Notes: generated by a model not told the origin, from the sequence alone. Shown: positions 26,001 through 34,717, counted from the first letter of the stretch. The stretch: 64,000 nt of DNA from Agromyces flavus (GCF_900104685.1 NZ_LT629755.1:806001-870000); one strand, 5' to 3'. Numbers and translations are program-made.

Positions 26001-26147
26001 TTCGAGCACGATGATGAACGCGGCCAGCAGGAGGAACACCGCCGTCAACACCCGGGCGGCACGCGGCCTGCGTGCGTCCACCCACGCGCTTATCGAGTCC
26101 GACGGCAGTTCGGGTGCCGGCGCGGCGGCACCATCGCTGACAGTCAT
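23091..26147 (-). CDS. Large membrane protein with C-terminal patatin-like phospholipase domain
   Basis: A 1018-residue protein. The first ~590 residues carry about 12–13 hydrophobic helices in no known transporter pattern. The C-terminal ~400 residues form a patatin-type hydrolase: glycine-rich oxyanion loop E-G-G-G-I-R (about 620), nucleophile elbow G-V-S-G-G (about 656) and catalytic Asp in D-G-G (about 835), giving a complete Ser–Asp dyad. Several cysteines in the hydrolase half suggest it may face outward, but the odd helix count makes topology uncertain. Patatins release fatty acids from phospholipids. GGGGGGA precedes the ATG at 26147. It is monocistronic, 190 bp upstream of the DUF1704 operon and divergent from an MFS gene. 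Confidence 0.85.
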   Translation of the reverse strand: MTVSDGAAAPAPELPSDSISAWVDARRPRAARVLTAVFLLLAAFIIVLEIDRLIAGSLSQDGAGSPLGSVIGPFALASREAWGYWASNAAAGTGSVAWLIGISLAVDLLIIVVYVWIFRRLIKRMTPARRPAASATLVAAVVFEAVEFVLLVIGAILLASGGAGHVIVTSELFGVLVACASTGKWVFLALLVVLLLRDHVEGVRRSGSRGFIAELSVRIGQALWVHRLSAFLIAGLFLFACIPSDGVLDQLPDIQRQWVGMGWPGLGHAIAAGAAVGVAALCALVLGRARSRALVSAADGFNSYAVPTSGRDVIWWLVPIGIWVVLFLLTLRTTGDAGFAPIAAVFLAIPAIVIASYFVTAWWPSNIDGRVDYPVRAEYAWLVGDLTAAATVGIGGLGLIRSFTAPVLAGPGLSGGGWPYAGSLAALITGVVVVMAAPRIVLWHAVPDPLLDPAQRLDRPEDAALAHRHRTLLVIFFLAGVAILAFLAFFPIQLATLLGGAAVTVLALTAWGAVLGAFTVAVQDRQPAPLFRVMRLRANPVLTLAITIPLIVSMILALVDRDDPALHAARGAVEASQTDDAGEDEGFRSVVDTRLAALAEAGCLAGTNGGETFIPAVVVVAEGGGIRAAYWTTRALEALRDHGGCLADSILLSSGVSGGSVGLAATAASTKESGAKADLRKLAGPTTVGTGVAALLVGDLLATDTGVHFPSLWKNKTAWQDRAALIEQTWIDAVPGLADPVALAASDRIGIPVLNSTDARSKCKLLVASHVAGSGELTCASGAMSPAATLPMGSGCFARMDWATSAMLSARFPIITPAARLGERDGCGTEDLQLIDGGYAEGSGLGTAADLAPTIADAIAEWNMEHDDANPIVPVLVFMKNSAGYDLREDLDAVSAEPLVPVVGFAAASKQAAQSAWIQRIGGAFGTVGTGSDAASQAIDDIHDVLPALTVVVAPSTEPAVVPPLGWALSGYSTGSLDRAIATQLCPSLRDGVPTLRSLTAMVPDATPAECSDRAQTD

Positions 26148-26350
26148 GCGTCCCCCCGTCTGCGTGACTTGGCCGGATCTTACGCCGAGCGCTCATCGTG
26201 CGATGCGCCCCGATCGGGGGCAATCCGGCCTTCGGCCCGCGCGCCCCCCGGGTGATGGCCCGACCAGCTGAGCGTGCCCGGGAATGCCCGGAGCATCCTC
26301 GCGTTGGCCATAGGTGGGGCCGCTCCGCGCGGCTGCCCAGGAGGAGGAAC

Positions 26351-27802
26351 GTGACCGAGCAGACCGCCGTGGGATTCCGCTCCGAACGTGGACCTGTGCT
26401 GATCGCGCTGATGCTGTGCACCGGGCTGGTGGCGATCGAGGCGACGATCCTCGCGACGGCCGTGCCGTCGATCGTGGCCGACATCGGCGGCTTCGCGCAG
26501 TTCCCGTGGCTGTTCTCGATCTACCTGCTCGCCCAGGCCGTCTCGGTGCCGGTCTACGCCAAGCTCGCCGACACCGTCGGTCGCAAGCCGATCATCCTCG
26601 TCGGCGCCGGCACCTTCCTCCTCGGTTCGATCCTCGCCGGCTTCGCATGGGACATGACGTCGCTCATCGTCTTCCGTGCGATCCAGGGTCTCGGCGCCGG
26701 AGCCGTGCTTCCGGTGTCGATCACGATCACCGGCGACATCTACACGGTGCGCGAGCGCGCCCGGGTGCAGGGCTACATCGCGAGCGTCTGGGCCGCGTCA
26801 TCCGTCATCGGGCCCTCGCTCGGCGGCGTTTTCGCCGAGTTCCTCTCGTGGCGCTGGATCTTCTTCGTCAACATCCCGCTGAGCATCCTCGCGGCATGGA
26901 TGCTCATCCGGAACTACCACGAGACCGTGGAGCGCAAGAAGCATCGCATCGACATCGCCGGAGCGGTCGTGCTCACCGCCGGGCTCACGCTGCTCATCCT
27001 CGCCGTCCTCGAGGGTGGGCAGGCCTGGGCGTGGAGCTCGTGGCAGTCGATCGGCGCGTTCGCCGTCGCGGCGCTGCTCCTCGTGGCGTTCGTGCTCATC
27101 GAGCGGCGCGCAGCCGAGCCGGTGCTGCCGCTCTGGGTGTTCTCGCGACGGCTCATCGTCACGACCTCGCTGATGTCGTTCGGCGTCGGCGCGGTGCTCG
27201 TCGGCCTGACCTCGTACGTGCCGACGTTCCTCGAGGTGTCGGCGGGCGCGACGCCGCTCATCTCCGGACTCTCGGTCGCGGCCCTCACGCTCGGCTGGCC
27301 GATCTCCGCGTCGCAGTCGGGTCGCCTCTTCCTACGCATCGGCTTCCGCAACACCGCGTTCCTCGGCCTCGGCATCGCCGTGCTCGGCACCGTCGGGCTC
27401 ATCGCAGCCACGTTCGTGCCGAACCCGGTGACGACGGCGATCGCGTGCTTCGTCGTCGGCCTGGGCCTCGGGCTCGTGGCATCGCCGACGCTCATCGCCG
27501 CCCAGTCGTCGGTCCCGTGGTCCGAGCGGGGCGTCGTCACCGGCGCGAACATGTTCCTGCGCTCGATGGGCAGCGCCGTCGGAGTCGCGATCTTCGGTGC
27601 CGTCGCCAACGCGATGATCGACGCCTCGGGGCTCGGCGCGCACTCCGCCGCGGCGATCCAGGGCGCGTCGGCCGCGGTGTTCATCGGCGTGGCGATCGCG
27701 GCGGTCGCGACGATCGCGGGCGCCGTCGCGATGCCCCGCGCGCACGTCGACGACATCGAGCACCGCCCGGCGGAACACGAGCCGACCGCCGCCGCGGGCT
27801 GA
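26351..27802 (+). CDS. MFS multidrug exporter, DHA2 family
   Basis: A 483-residue pump with about 14 helices. Helix 1 contains A-I-E-A-T-I-L-A-T-A-V-P, and motif A reads K-L-A-D-T-V-G-R-K after helix 2. The proline/glycine pattern G-P-S-L-G-G (motif C) after R-V-Q-G-Y-I-A marks drug:H+ antiporters. GTG 26351 is chosen for the strong AGGAGGAA immediately upstream (26342–26349). The substrate is unknown, and no regulator gene is adjacent. Confidence 0.9.
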   Translation: MTEQTAVGFRSERGPVLIALMLCTGLVAIEATILATAVPSIVADIGGFAQFPWLFSIYLLAQAVSVPVYAKLADTVGRKPIILVGAGTFLLGSILAGFAWDMTSLIVFRAIQGLGAGAVLPVSITITGDIYTVRERARVQGYIASVWAASSVIGPSLGGVFAEFLSWRWIFFVNIPLSILAAWMLIRNYHETVERKKHRIDIAGAVVLTAGLTLLILAVLEGGQAWAWSSWQSIGAFAVAALLLVAFVLIERRAAEPVLPLWVFSRRLIVTTSLMSFGVGAVLVGLTSYVPTFLEVSAGATPLISGLSVAALTLGWPISASQSGRLFLRIGFRNTAFLGLGIAVLGTVGLIAATFVPNPVTTAIACFVVGLGLGLVASPTLIAAQSSVPWSERGVVTGANMFLRSMGSAVGVAIFGAVANAMIDASGLGAHSAAAIQGASAAVFIGVAIAAVATIAGAVAMPRAHVDDIEHRPAEHEPTAAAG

Positions 27803-27985
27803 CGGGGATCCGCCCTGCGGAACGCCCGGAGGAGTGCGGGGGCCGCGTGGTTCGCTCCTCGCGTTCCGGCGTGCCGACGCCCCGGCTGGACAACTCCCGC
27901 CGGCTGAGGTTCCATGGTTCTCGGGGGTCGGAACGGCCCCCGAACAGGTGCCGGGGCGACCGGTGCGGGAACTCGGAGGTGGTCG

Positions 27986-30295
27986 ATGGAGCCCGGGTTC
28001 CGCAACATGCGCAACCGCGACTTCCAGGAGACGCGGACGCCGGTCGGCGTCGTCGGCGGCTTCGTCGGACTGGTGGCGGCGAGCGCTGCAGCGGCCCTGC
28101 TCCTCACGGCGGCGGTGACGCCGGCCATCGCGGCGGTCGGGGTCGCGACATCCAGCACCATCTCGATGTTCGAGAACCTGCCGAGCTACCTCGAGATCGG
28201 CGAGCTCTCCGAGAAGAGCAACATCTACGCCACCCAGTCCGACGGCAAGGCCGTGCTGCTCGCGTCGTTCTACGACCAGAACCGCGTCGAGGTGGGCTGG
28301 GACCAGATCAACCAGTACGTGAAGGACGCCGCGATCGCCGGTGAGGACCCGCGGTTCTACGAGCACAGCGGTGTCGACCTGCAGGGCACCATGCGCGCCG
28401 CCGCCACCACCGCGACCGGCCGCGAGACGCAGGGCGGTTCGTCGATCGCCCAGCAGTACGTCAAGAACGTGCGCGTTCAGGAATGCGAGCGCAATGCGGC
28501 CTCGCCCGAGGAGGCCGACGGCTGCTACGACGCGGTCACCGAGACCACGATCGACCGCAAGCTCAAGGAGATGCGGCTCGCGATCGGCATCGAGAAGCGG
28601 TACACCAAGAGCGAGATCCTGCTCGGCTACCTCAACATCGCCGGATTCGGCGGCACCGTCTACGGCATCGAGGCCGCCGCGAACTACTACTACGGCATGT
28701 CCGCGGCGAGCGTGAGCCTGCCGCAGGCGGCGTCGCTGCTCGCGATCGTCAACAATCCCGGGAAGTTCCGGCTCGACCAGCCGGACAGCGAGACCAACGG
28801 CGCGGCGAACGGATACGCCGAGAACACCGGGCGCCGCAACTACATCCTGCGCAGCATGCTCGAGGAGCAGAAGATCACCCAGGCCGAGTACGACGCCGCA
28901 GTGGCCACGCCGGTCGAGCCGAGCATCCACGAGCCGAGCACGGGATGCCAGACCGCCGGCGGCAGCGCGTACTTCTGCGACTACGTCAAGAACATCCTCC
29001 AGAACGATCCGACGTTCGGCGAGGACCAGGAGACCCGGATGCTCAACTTCCGGCGCGGCGGCTACGACGTCTACACGACGCTCGACCTCGACCTCCAGCA
29101 GGCCGCGGTCCGTGCGATCGGCACGCATGTGCCGGCGACGTATCCCGGATGGGACGTCGGCGGCGTCATCTCGAGCGTGCAGGTGGGCACGGGTCGCGTG
29201 CTCGCGATGGCCGAGAACCGCGTCTACAGCCAGGATCCCGCCGTGCTCGCCAAGGGACCGCAGTTCACGAGCATCAACTACAACACCGACTTCGCCTACG
29301 GCGGATCGCGCGGCTTCCAACCCGGATCCTCGTACAAGGTCTTCACGCTCGCCGAATGGCTGAGCTCCGGGCACGGCCTCGGTGAACGAGTGGACTCGGC
29401 GCCGAAGAGCAACTGGGGCACGTTCCAGGACAGCTGCCTCGGTCCGCACTTCGCAGGAGACTGGAATCCGCGCAACGACGCGAACGAATCCGGCGGCAAC
29501 TACAGCGCGATGGAATCGACCATCGGCTCGATCAACACGGGCTTCATCGGGATGGCGAAGGAGCTCGACCTCTGCAACATCCGCAAGCGTGCCGAGGCCT
29601 TCGGCGTGCACCGCGCCGACGGGGACCCGCTCGTGCAGGGGCCCTCTTCGGTGATCGGGACGAACGAGGTGGCACCGCTCAGCATGGCCGTGGCCTTCGC
29701 CGGCATCTCGAACAACGGCAAGACCTGCACCCCGATCGCCATCGATCGGATCGTCGGTCGTGACGGCAACGAGATCCCGGTGCCCAAGACGACGTGCACG
29801 CAGTCGGTGACGCCCGAGGTGGCGGCGGCGATGCACACCGCGCTCGGTGCGGTGATGACGAGCGGCACGGCGCAGGCCTCGAACAACGCCACCGTGCCAT
29901 CCGTGCCGCTCATCGGCAAGACGGGCACCACCGACGGGGCGAAGGACACCTGGATGGTCGGCGCGAGCTCGAAGGTCGCCACGGCGGTCGCCGTCCTCAG
30001 CGTGAACGGCGACGCCAACCAGCGTGGGATCTCGTTCGACACCGGCAGTGCGGCGACCGCGCGCCACCGCATGTGGCCCGAGGTCATGTCCGTGGCCGCG
30101 GCGAAGTACGGCGGCGATCCCTTCACCCAGGCCGGCATGGGTCCGGTGACCGGACCGGGGTCCTCACCCGACGGGTCCGGGGATGACGGCGGCGATGGCG
30201 GCGGCGACGGCGGCGGCGGCGACGGTGGCGGCGGCGACGGACCAGGCAACAACGGCAACGGCAACGGCAACGGGAACGGCCGCGGCAACGACTGA
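27986..30295 (+). CDS. Class A penicillin-binding protein (glycosyltransferase/transpeptidase)
   Basis: A 769-residue bifunctional cell-wall polymerase. A short cytoplasmic N terminus and one membrane anchor (about 20–50) are followed by a family 51 glycosyltransferase domain with E-D-P-R-F-Y-E-H and Q-G-G-S-S-I-A-Q-Q-Y. The transpeptidase domain has the nucleophile S-S-Y-K, then S-I-N and K-T-G-T-T-D-G. The last ~40 residues are low-complexity Gly/Asp then Gly/Asn, probably a flexible tail in the wall. ATG 27986 is chosen because GGAGGT lies 5 nt upstream; an ATG at 27914 would add a non-conserved stretch. It polymerises and cross-links peptidoglycan outside the membrane. Confidence 0.92.
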   Translation: MEPGFRNMRNRDFQETRTPVGVVGGFVGLVAASAAAALLLTAAVTPAIAAVGVATSSTISMFENLPSYLEIGELSEKSNIYATQSDGKAVLLASFYDQNRVEVGWDQINQYVKDAAIAGEDPRFYEHSGVDLQGTMRAAATTATGRETQGGSSIAQQYVKNVRVQECERNAASPEEADGCYDAVTETTIDRKLKEMRLAIGIEKRYTKSEILLGYLNIAGFGGTVYGIEAAANYYYGMSAASVSLPQAASLLAIVNNPGKFRLDQPDSETNGAANGYAENTGRRNYILRSMLEEQKITQAEYDAAVATPVEPSIHEPSTGCQTAGGSAYFCDYVKNILQNDPTFGEDQETRMLNFRRGGYDVYTTLDLDLQQAAVRAIGTHVPATYPGWDVGGVISSVQVGTGRVLAMAENRVYSQDPAVLAKGPQFTSINYNTDFAYGGSRGFQPGSSYKVFTLAEWLSSGHGLGERVDSAPKSNWGTFQDSCLGPHFAGDWNPRNDANESGGNYSAMESTIGSINTGFIGMAKELDLCNIRKRAEAFGVHRADGDPLVQGPSSVIGTNEVAPLSMAVAFAGISNNGKTCTPIAIDRIVGRDGNEIPVPKTTCTQSVTPEVAAAMHTALGAVMTSGTAQASNNATVPSVPLIGKTGTTDGAKDTWMVGASSKVATAVAVLSVNGDANQRGISFDTGSAATARHRMWPEVMSVAAAKYGGDPFTQAGMGPVTGPGSSPDGSGDDGGDGGGDGGGGDGGGGDGPGNNGNGNGNGNGRGND

Positions 30296-30427
30296 GCGAC
30301 GCGCCTCCGACGCCTCGTGATCGGCGGGATTCCGTGGCATCCCTGATGACGCGATGGCCCGCGCGTGCCACGCTGGATCCCACACGGCGCCGGACCCGGT
30401 CCGGCACGTGGCATCCGGAGCATCGCG

Positions 30428-31417
30428 ATGGACGGTCGGAACGAGGTCGACGTCCGCGTCCCCGAATCCCACGAGGACACGGGACCCGGTGCGCCTCCGG
30501 CCACCACGACGAACGCCCCGGACGAAGCACCTCCGACTGACGCGCCGCCGCCGTCTCCGCCACCCGCCTCGACGTCCAAGGTGGTCATCGAATGGCTCGG
30601 CGTGCTGCTGCCGTTCACGACGGTGCTCACCGCGCTGGCGTTCTGGTTCGGCTGGACGCTGACGAACGCGCGCAGCCGGTACCTCGGCGTCGATGCCAGC
30701 GTGTTCGGCTTCACACCGACTGACTACATCCTGCGCAGCGCCGACGCGGTCATCGTGCCGGTGATCCTCATCTGCCTCGCCGGGCTGCTGTGGGTGAGCC
30801 TGCTCGCCGGCGTCAATGTGCTGCTCGACCGCCCCGCGATGCGGTCCCCGGTCCGCATCGGCGCCATCATCGTGTTCGCGGTCTCGCTGTTCGGGCTGAT
30901 CGTGGCGCTGCGCGCCATGTTCGTCGGATTCGCACCAGGCACGCACTACCTCGCGGCGCCCCTCCTCCTCGGGGTCAGCGCGACGCTCGCGGGCACGGCC
31001 GCGTCGGTGTTGCGGCGGACCGCGTCCGATCCGAACCTTCGGCTCGCGCGGCTCTGGGGCCGCAGCGGCGTGATCCTCACCGCGACGATCGTCGTCGCGA
31101 GCCTGTTCTGGGCGTCGACCCTCTACGCCGACGCCCTCGGGCGCGGGCGCGGGCGCGATGTGGAGCAGCAGCTCGAACGTCTTCCATCGGTCGTGGTGTA
31201 CAGCGCCGCACCGCTCGGGCTCAGCGCGCCCGTGGAATCCGAGCCCGTCGAGGACGGCGGGCGCTATGCGGTCCGGTACGAGGGACTGCGCCTGCTGCTG
31301 AAGTCGGATGGCTCGTACTTCCTGCTGCCCGACGGATGGCGCAGCGGGGACGGTCCCGTGATCGTGCTGCGCGATGAGGCGGACATCCGACTCGAATTCA
31401 CGGCTGGAGGTGGATGA
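30428..31417 (+). CDS. Five-helix membrane protein, unknown function
   Basis: A 329-residue protein with a Pro/Ala/Thr-rich cytoplasmic N terminus of about 50 residues. About five hydrophobic helices lie between residues 52 and 235, and a C-terminal domain of about 95 residues contains a Y-A-V-R-Y-E-G-L-R-L-L segment. Many bacterial membrane proteins of this build act as small accessory proteins; I cannot assign a family. GGAG lies 7 nt before ATG 30428. The lipoprotein gene begins 1 bp after its stop, so the two are an operon and probably work together at the membrane. Confidence 0.7.
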   Translation: MDGRNEVDVRVPESHEDTGPGAPPATTTNAPDEAPPTDAPPPSPPPASTSKVVIEWLGVLLPFTTVLTALAFWFGWTLTNARSRYLGVDASVFGFTPTDYILRSADAVIVPVILICLAGLLWVSLLAGVNVLLDRPAMRSPVRIGAIIVFAVSLFGLIVALRAMFVGFAPGTHYLAAPLLLGVSATLAGTAASVLRRTASDPNLRLARLWGRSGVILTATIVVASLFWASTLYADALGRGRGRDVEQQLERLPSVVVYSAAPLGLSAPVESEPVEDGGRYAVRYEGLRLLLKSDGSYFLLPDGWRSGDGPVIVLRDEADIRLEFTAGGG

Positions 31418-31418
31418 C

Positions 31419-32069
31419 ATGAACGACATCCCACGTAAGGCGAGTGCGGCCGCCGTTGCACTGATGGTCGCGCTCCTCGGCGGGTGCGCGACGGCCGACC
31501 CGCTCGCGCAGCCCGGTGCCGAACGGTCCGGCGAGCCGACTCCGGCACCTGACCCGGACCCGAACCCGGCTCCCGAACCCGAACCGGAGCCCGAGCCGCT
31601 TCCGGTCGAGACCAACGAGGTGCGCCTGACCTGGGTCGAGACCGGCGGGGCGTCCCGTCCGAGGGTCGAGTTCCCCGACGGCATGCCCTACTTCGCGCAC
31701 TTCGACGTGAACCCCGACGGCAGCGACCCCGTGACGATCGAGTCGATCGCCATCGGTCCGGAGCAGGAGTTCTCGATCGACAGCGACGGATGCAGCGGCG
31801 CGATCGTCTCGACGGAGGAGGCCTGTGCCATCACCTTGGCCTTCACCGCCGGCGGGGTCGGCGTGTTCCAGACCGTCCTCAGGGTGAAGCCCGTGGGCGG
31901 CCCGGCAGCCGACATGACGGTCGCGATCGAGGTCGTGGACGAGTCGCCCGATCCGGATCCGGATCCCGACGGCACGGATGGAACGGATGGCACCGACGGT
32001 ACGGACGGCACCGACGGCACCGACGGCACCGACGGCACCGACGGCGAGGAGGACGCCTCGCTCGACTGA
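31419..32069 (+). CDS. Lipoprotein with acidic repeats and DGT tail
   Basis: A 216-residue lipoprotein with lipobox L-G-G-C (about residue 24). A Pro/Glu/Asp stalk (about 37–60) follows. Then comes a domain of about 115 residues that resembles the immunoglobulin-like fold of choice-of-anchor or ASPM/SPD2 domains, with F-x-V-x-P-D-G-S-D-P-V-T-I-E-S-I and a paired Cys. The C-terminal tail is eight copies of Asp-Gly-Thr (DNA at 31968–32045), likely to vary in number between strains. GGAGG lies 8 nt upstream of the ATG. It is cotranscribed with the membrane protein at 30428. Function unknown. Confidence 0.72.
   Translation: MNDIPRKASAAAVALMVALLGGCATADPLAQPGAERSGEPTPAPDPDPNPAPEPEPEPEPLPVETNEVRLTWVETGGASRPRVEFPDGMPYFAHFDVNPDGSDPVTIESIAIGPEQEFSIDSDGCSGAIVSTEEACAITLAFTAGGVGVFQTVLRVKPVGGPAADMTVAIEVVDESPDPDPDPDGTDGTDGTDGTDGTDGTDGTDGTDGEEDASLD
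31968..32045 (+). repeat. 9-bp tandem repeat encoding Asp-Gly-Thr
   Basis: Eight full units plus two codons of a GAC-GGC-ACC-type 9-mer; the 3' half is nearly identical at the DNA level. In-frame slippage would change the tail length of the lipoprotein without breaking it. Confidence 0.8.
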
Positions 32070-32083
32070 GCGGGCGCCCTCCT

Positions 32084-32101
32084 GCGGCCGATCATGGCCG
32101 C
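32084..32101. terminator. Weak hairpin between convergent genes
   Basis: GCGGCC and GGCCGC pair around a 6-nt loop between the lipoprotein stop (32069) and the heptad-protein stop (32113). There is no T tract on either strand. Confidence 0.35.
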
Positions 32102-32112
32102 GGAGCCGATGG

Positions 32113-33753
32113 TCAGGCGGATGTCACCGCGAGCCGGCTGTGACGGACCCGGTGCACCGCCCACGCGGCGAGCGCTGCGAACACGAGCGCCCCGAAGACG
32201 AGCATCCACGGCAGGAGTGCGCCGGGGGAGACGCCCTGCGTCCCCGCCGCGAGCTGTGCCGAGCCCGCCGCGAGCTGTCCGTTGCCGTCGCTGAGCTGCG
32301 CCGCGCCATCGGAGAGGTCGGTCGCGCCCGTGGCGAGGACGATGCTCCCGTCGGCGAGGGTCTGCGTGCCGACCGCCAGCTCCGACGAGCCGGAGGCGAG
32401 TTCGTCCAAGCCGTCGGAGAGGCCCCGTGCGCCCGTCGAGAGCGCACCCGTGCCCGTGGCGAGCTCGCTCGCGCCGGTCGAGAGGCGCTGCGCTCCCGCG
32501 GCCAGCTCCGCGGAGCCGCTCGCGAGCTTCTCCGTGCCGGCGACCAGTTCGTCCACCTTCACGTCGAGCGTCGCGGTGCCGCCGCGCAGGTTCGCCGCGC
32601 CGCTGCTGACCTGGGCCGCACCCGCGGCCACCGCGGACGCGCCGTCGGCGACCTTGCGGGTGCCCGCCGAGAGCTCGGCGGTGCCGGCGGCGAGCCGGCT
32701 CGATCCGGCGGCGGCGGCGTCCGCGCCATCCGACAGCGTCGTCGCGCCGGACCGCAGCGCCACCGCGCCTCCGTGCGCCGAGTGGACGCCCGCGGCGAGC
32801 GTGTCGAGGCCGGCACGCGTGGACTCGGCGCCCGCGGCGACCGACTTGGAGCCGGCCGAGACCGCGCCCGCGGCCCCCGACAGCCCCGCGGCCGAGTCGC
32901 GGAGCGCGGCCGCCTGCGCGACGAGCGCCGCATCGGCCCCCGCATCGACGAGCGCGGCGTGGAATGCCGTCAGCGCGGCGGAGAGATCAGCGCTGCCCGC
33001 AGCGACACCTGACGCGCCGTCGCGGACGGATGCCGCTCCGGCCGCGAGGGTGACGGAGCCCTGGGCGAGTGCCGCCGCACCCGCGTCGGCCTGCTGGAGC
33101 CCCGTGGCCAGGGCACCCGCGCCCGCATCGAGCTTGCCCGCACCGTCCGCCAGTGCGCGGACGCCCGCGTCGAGTGAGGCCGCGCCGCCGGCGATGGTGC
33201 CGGCGGCCGCGCTCGCGCTCGCCGCGCCGCCGGCGAGCGCGCCGGCGCCCGACGAGGTGCGGCCGGCGCCGTCCGCGAGGCGTGCCGCGCCGTCGTTCGC
33301 CCGGGTGATTCCATCGGACAGCAGGTTCGAGCCGCTCGCGGCACGCTCCGCGCCCGCCGAGAGGTCGTTCGCACCCGAGGCGCTGCGTGCGGCACCGTCC
33401 GACAACTCGACGGCGCCCGCGGCGGCCTTCGCGGCGCCCGCCTCGACCTTCGCGGCGCCGGCTGCGGCGCTCTCGGCCCCGTCGGCGACCTTGTCGGCGC
33501 CTGCGGCCGCCGTCTCGGCGCCGTCGCTCACCTCGCCGGCGCCCGCGGCGAGCCGTTCGGCGCCGTCGGCCAGTTCGGAGGATCCGGCGTCGGCCTGTCC
33601 GGCGCCGTCGGAGAGGCTCTTCGCCCCTGCCGAGATTGTGTTGGTGGTGAGCAGGAAGAACGCCGCCAGGGCGATGAGCGCGATCGTCACGGCGATCGCC
33701 GCGATCCGCACGCCCACGCCGTGCCGGTGCGGCGCGTGGTCGATTCTCGTCAT
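32113..33753 (-). CDS. xxxLxxG heptad-repeat rod protein anchored at both ends
   Basis: A 546-residue protein. One membrane helix lies near the N terminus (about 15–37) and one near the C terminus (about 513–535). Between them are roughly 65 consecutive heptads of the form x-x-x-(L/A)-x-x-G, rich in Ala, Ser and Asp, broken only once near the middle by a longer helical segment. This heptad is the one found in YhgE/Pip-type phage-receptor proteins and some MMPL-associated proteins, but there it forms only part of the protein. Here no other domain is present, so it would stand as a rod or loop outside the membrane. AGGAG precedes the ATG. Function unknown. Confidence 0.78.
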   Translation of the reverse strand: MTRIDHAPHRHGVGVRIAAIAVTIALIALAAFFLLTTNTISAGAKSLSDGAGQADAGSSELADGAERLAAGAGEVSDGAETAAAGADKVADGAESAAAGAAKVEAGAAKAAAGAVELSDGAARSASGANDLSAGAERAASGSNLLSDGITRANDGAARLADGAGRTSSGAGALAGGAASASAAAGTIAGGAASLDAGVRALADGAGKLDAGAGALATGLQQADAGAAALAQGSVTLAAGAASVRDGASGVAAGSADLSAALTAFHAALVDAGADAALVAQAAALRDSAAGLSGAAGAVSAGSKSVAAGAESTRAGLDTLAAGVHSAHGGAVALRSGATTLSDGADAAAAGSSRLAAGTAELSAGTRKVADGASAVAAGAAQVSSGAANLRGGTATLDVKVDELVAGTEKLASGSAELAAGAQRLSTGASELATGTGALSTGARGLSDGLDELASGSSELAVGTQTLADGSIVLATGATDLSDGAAQLSDGNGQLAAGSAQLAAGTQGVSPGALLPWMLVFGALVFAALAAWAVHRVRHSRLAVTSA

Positions 33754-33912
33754 TGAGGCTCCTGTGGTCCGGGCACGACGAAGCGGCCCGGGTCGGGGGG
33801 TGCAGGACGACGGCGCGGTGGTGCGGGCGCGCCGCCACTCGTGACGCAACGCGGAGGCCTGCGGCCGCGACATCCGGCCCCCGGCGCCCCGATGCGCGCG
33901 AAAGTGGCACGA

Positions 33913-33941
33913 ATCTGGCAGAGGCGTTGTGGACTCGTCAA
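33913..33941 (-). promoter_or_regulatory. Candidate promoter of the heptad-repeat gene
   Basis: On the minus strand TTGACG (33941–33936) is followed by 17 bp and CCAGAT (33918–33913). It would give a leader of about 150 nt before the ATG at 33753. The -10 is a weak match. Confidence 0.4.
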
Positions 33942-34012
33942 CGCAACGCCGGAAAGTTGGGCGGAATCCGCCAAGGGCCGGTCAGGGTCGGCGGCCGGCC
34001 GTTGTGGGACCG

Positions 34013-34657
34013 CTACAGGTCGAACGAGTCGCCCGGCTCGAGCGCGAGGTACTCGCCGCCGTGCTGCTCGGTCGCCCACTTGAGCCGGGCGTTCGAGAGG
34101 TCCTTTCCCGCGCGGGAGAGCACCATCTCGTGGGTGGGGAAGGCCCGCCGCGGCGCGACCGCCATGATGTAGTCCATCGCCTCGGCGATCTTCATCCAGG
34201 GTGCGCCCGCCGGGGCGGCCAGCGCTTCCACTTGGACGTCGTGCGGGACCGCGAACGAGTCGCCCGCGTAGTAGAGCGCGTCGTTGACGAGGACGCCGAC
34301 GTTGTCGATGACGGGGATCGACGAGTGGATGATCGCGTGCCGGCCGCCGAAGAACCGCATCCGAAACGGGCCGACCTCGAACTCGTCTCCGGGTGCGACG
34401 CGCTCGACCTCGACACCGGCCTCGGCGGCCGCGTCGGCCATCCCGGCCGGGCCGAACACCCGCACCTCGGGATTGCGGTCGCGGATGCGGCCGAGCTGCT
34501 CGGGCGTCCAGTGGTCGTCGTGCTGGTGGGTGACCACGACCGCGAGCGCGCCGGAGGCTTCGGTGATCGGAGTCGTGAACTTGCCCGGGTCGATGAACAG
34601 CCGGTTGCCGGAGTGCTCGACGACGAGGGCGGCATGCTCGAGCTTGGTGACGCGCAT
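34013..34657 (-). CDS. MBL-fold metal-dependent hydrolase, UlaG-like
   Basis: A 214-residue enzyme of the metallo-beta-lactamase superfamily. The metal-binding H-x-H-x-D-H motif appears as T-H-Q-H-D-D-H-W near residue 52, with a second His in G-G-R-H-A and D in Y-Y-A-G-D-S-F. There is no signal peptide. The closest style is the L-ascorbate-6-phosphate lactonase (UlaG)-like group, whose members have varied substrates. It is divergent from the diacylglycerol kinase-family gene with a 60-bp gap. Confidence 0.88.
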   Translation of the reverse strand: MRVTKLEHAALVVEHSGNRLFIDPGKFTTPITEASGALAVVVTHQHDDHWTPEQLGRIRDRNPEVRVFGPAGMADAAAEAGVEVERVAPGDEFEVGPFRMRFFGGRHAIIHSSIPVIDNVGVLVNDALYYAGDSFAVPHDVQVEALAAPAGAPWMKIAEAMDYIMAVAPRRAFPTHEMVLSRAGKDLSNARLKWATEQHGGEYLALEPGDSFDL

Positions 34658-34717
34658 GGTCAGAGCCAACACCGTGTCCGGAGCACGCGCAACGGGGTTG
34701 CCTGCCACAATCGCAGC

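Noticed and set aside
27914..27985. Upstream ATG extension of the penicillin-binding protein
   Set aside because: The extra residues are Gly/Arg-rich and lack a binding site, whereas GGAGGT precedes the ATG at 27986.
32282..33844. Plus-strand open frame of about 520 codons opposite the heptad-repeat gene
   Set aside because: It mirrors the Ala/Gly heptads in antisense; the minus strand has two membrane helices and the Leu/Gly heptad pattern.
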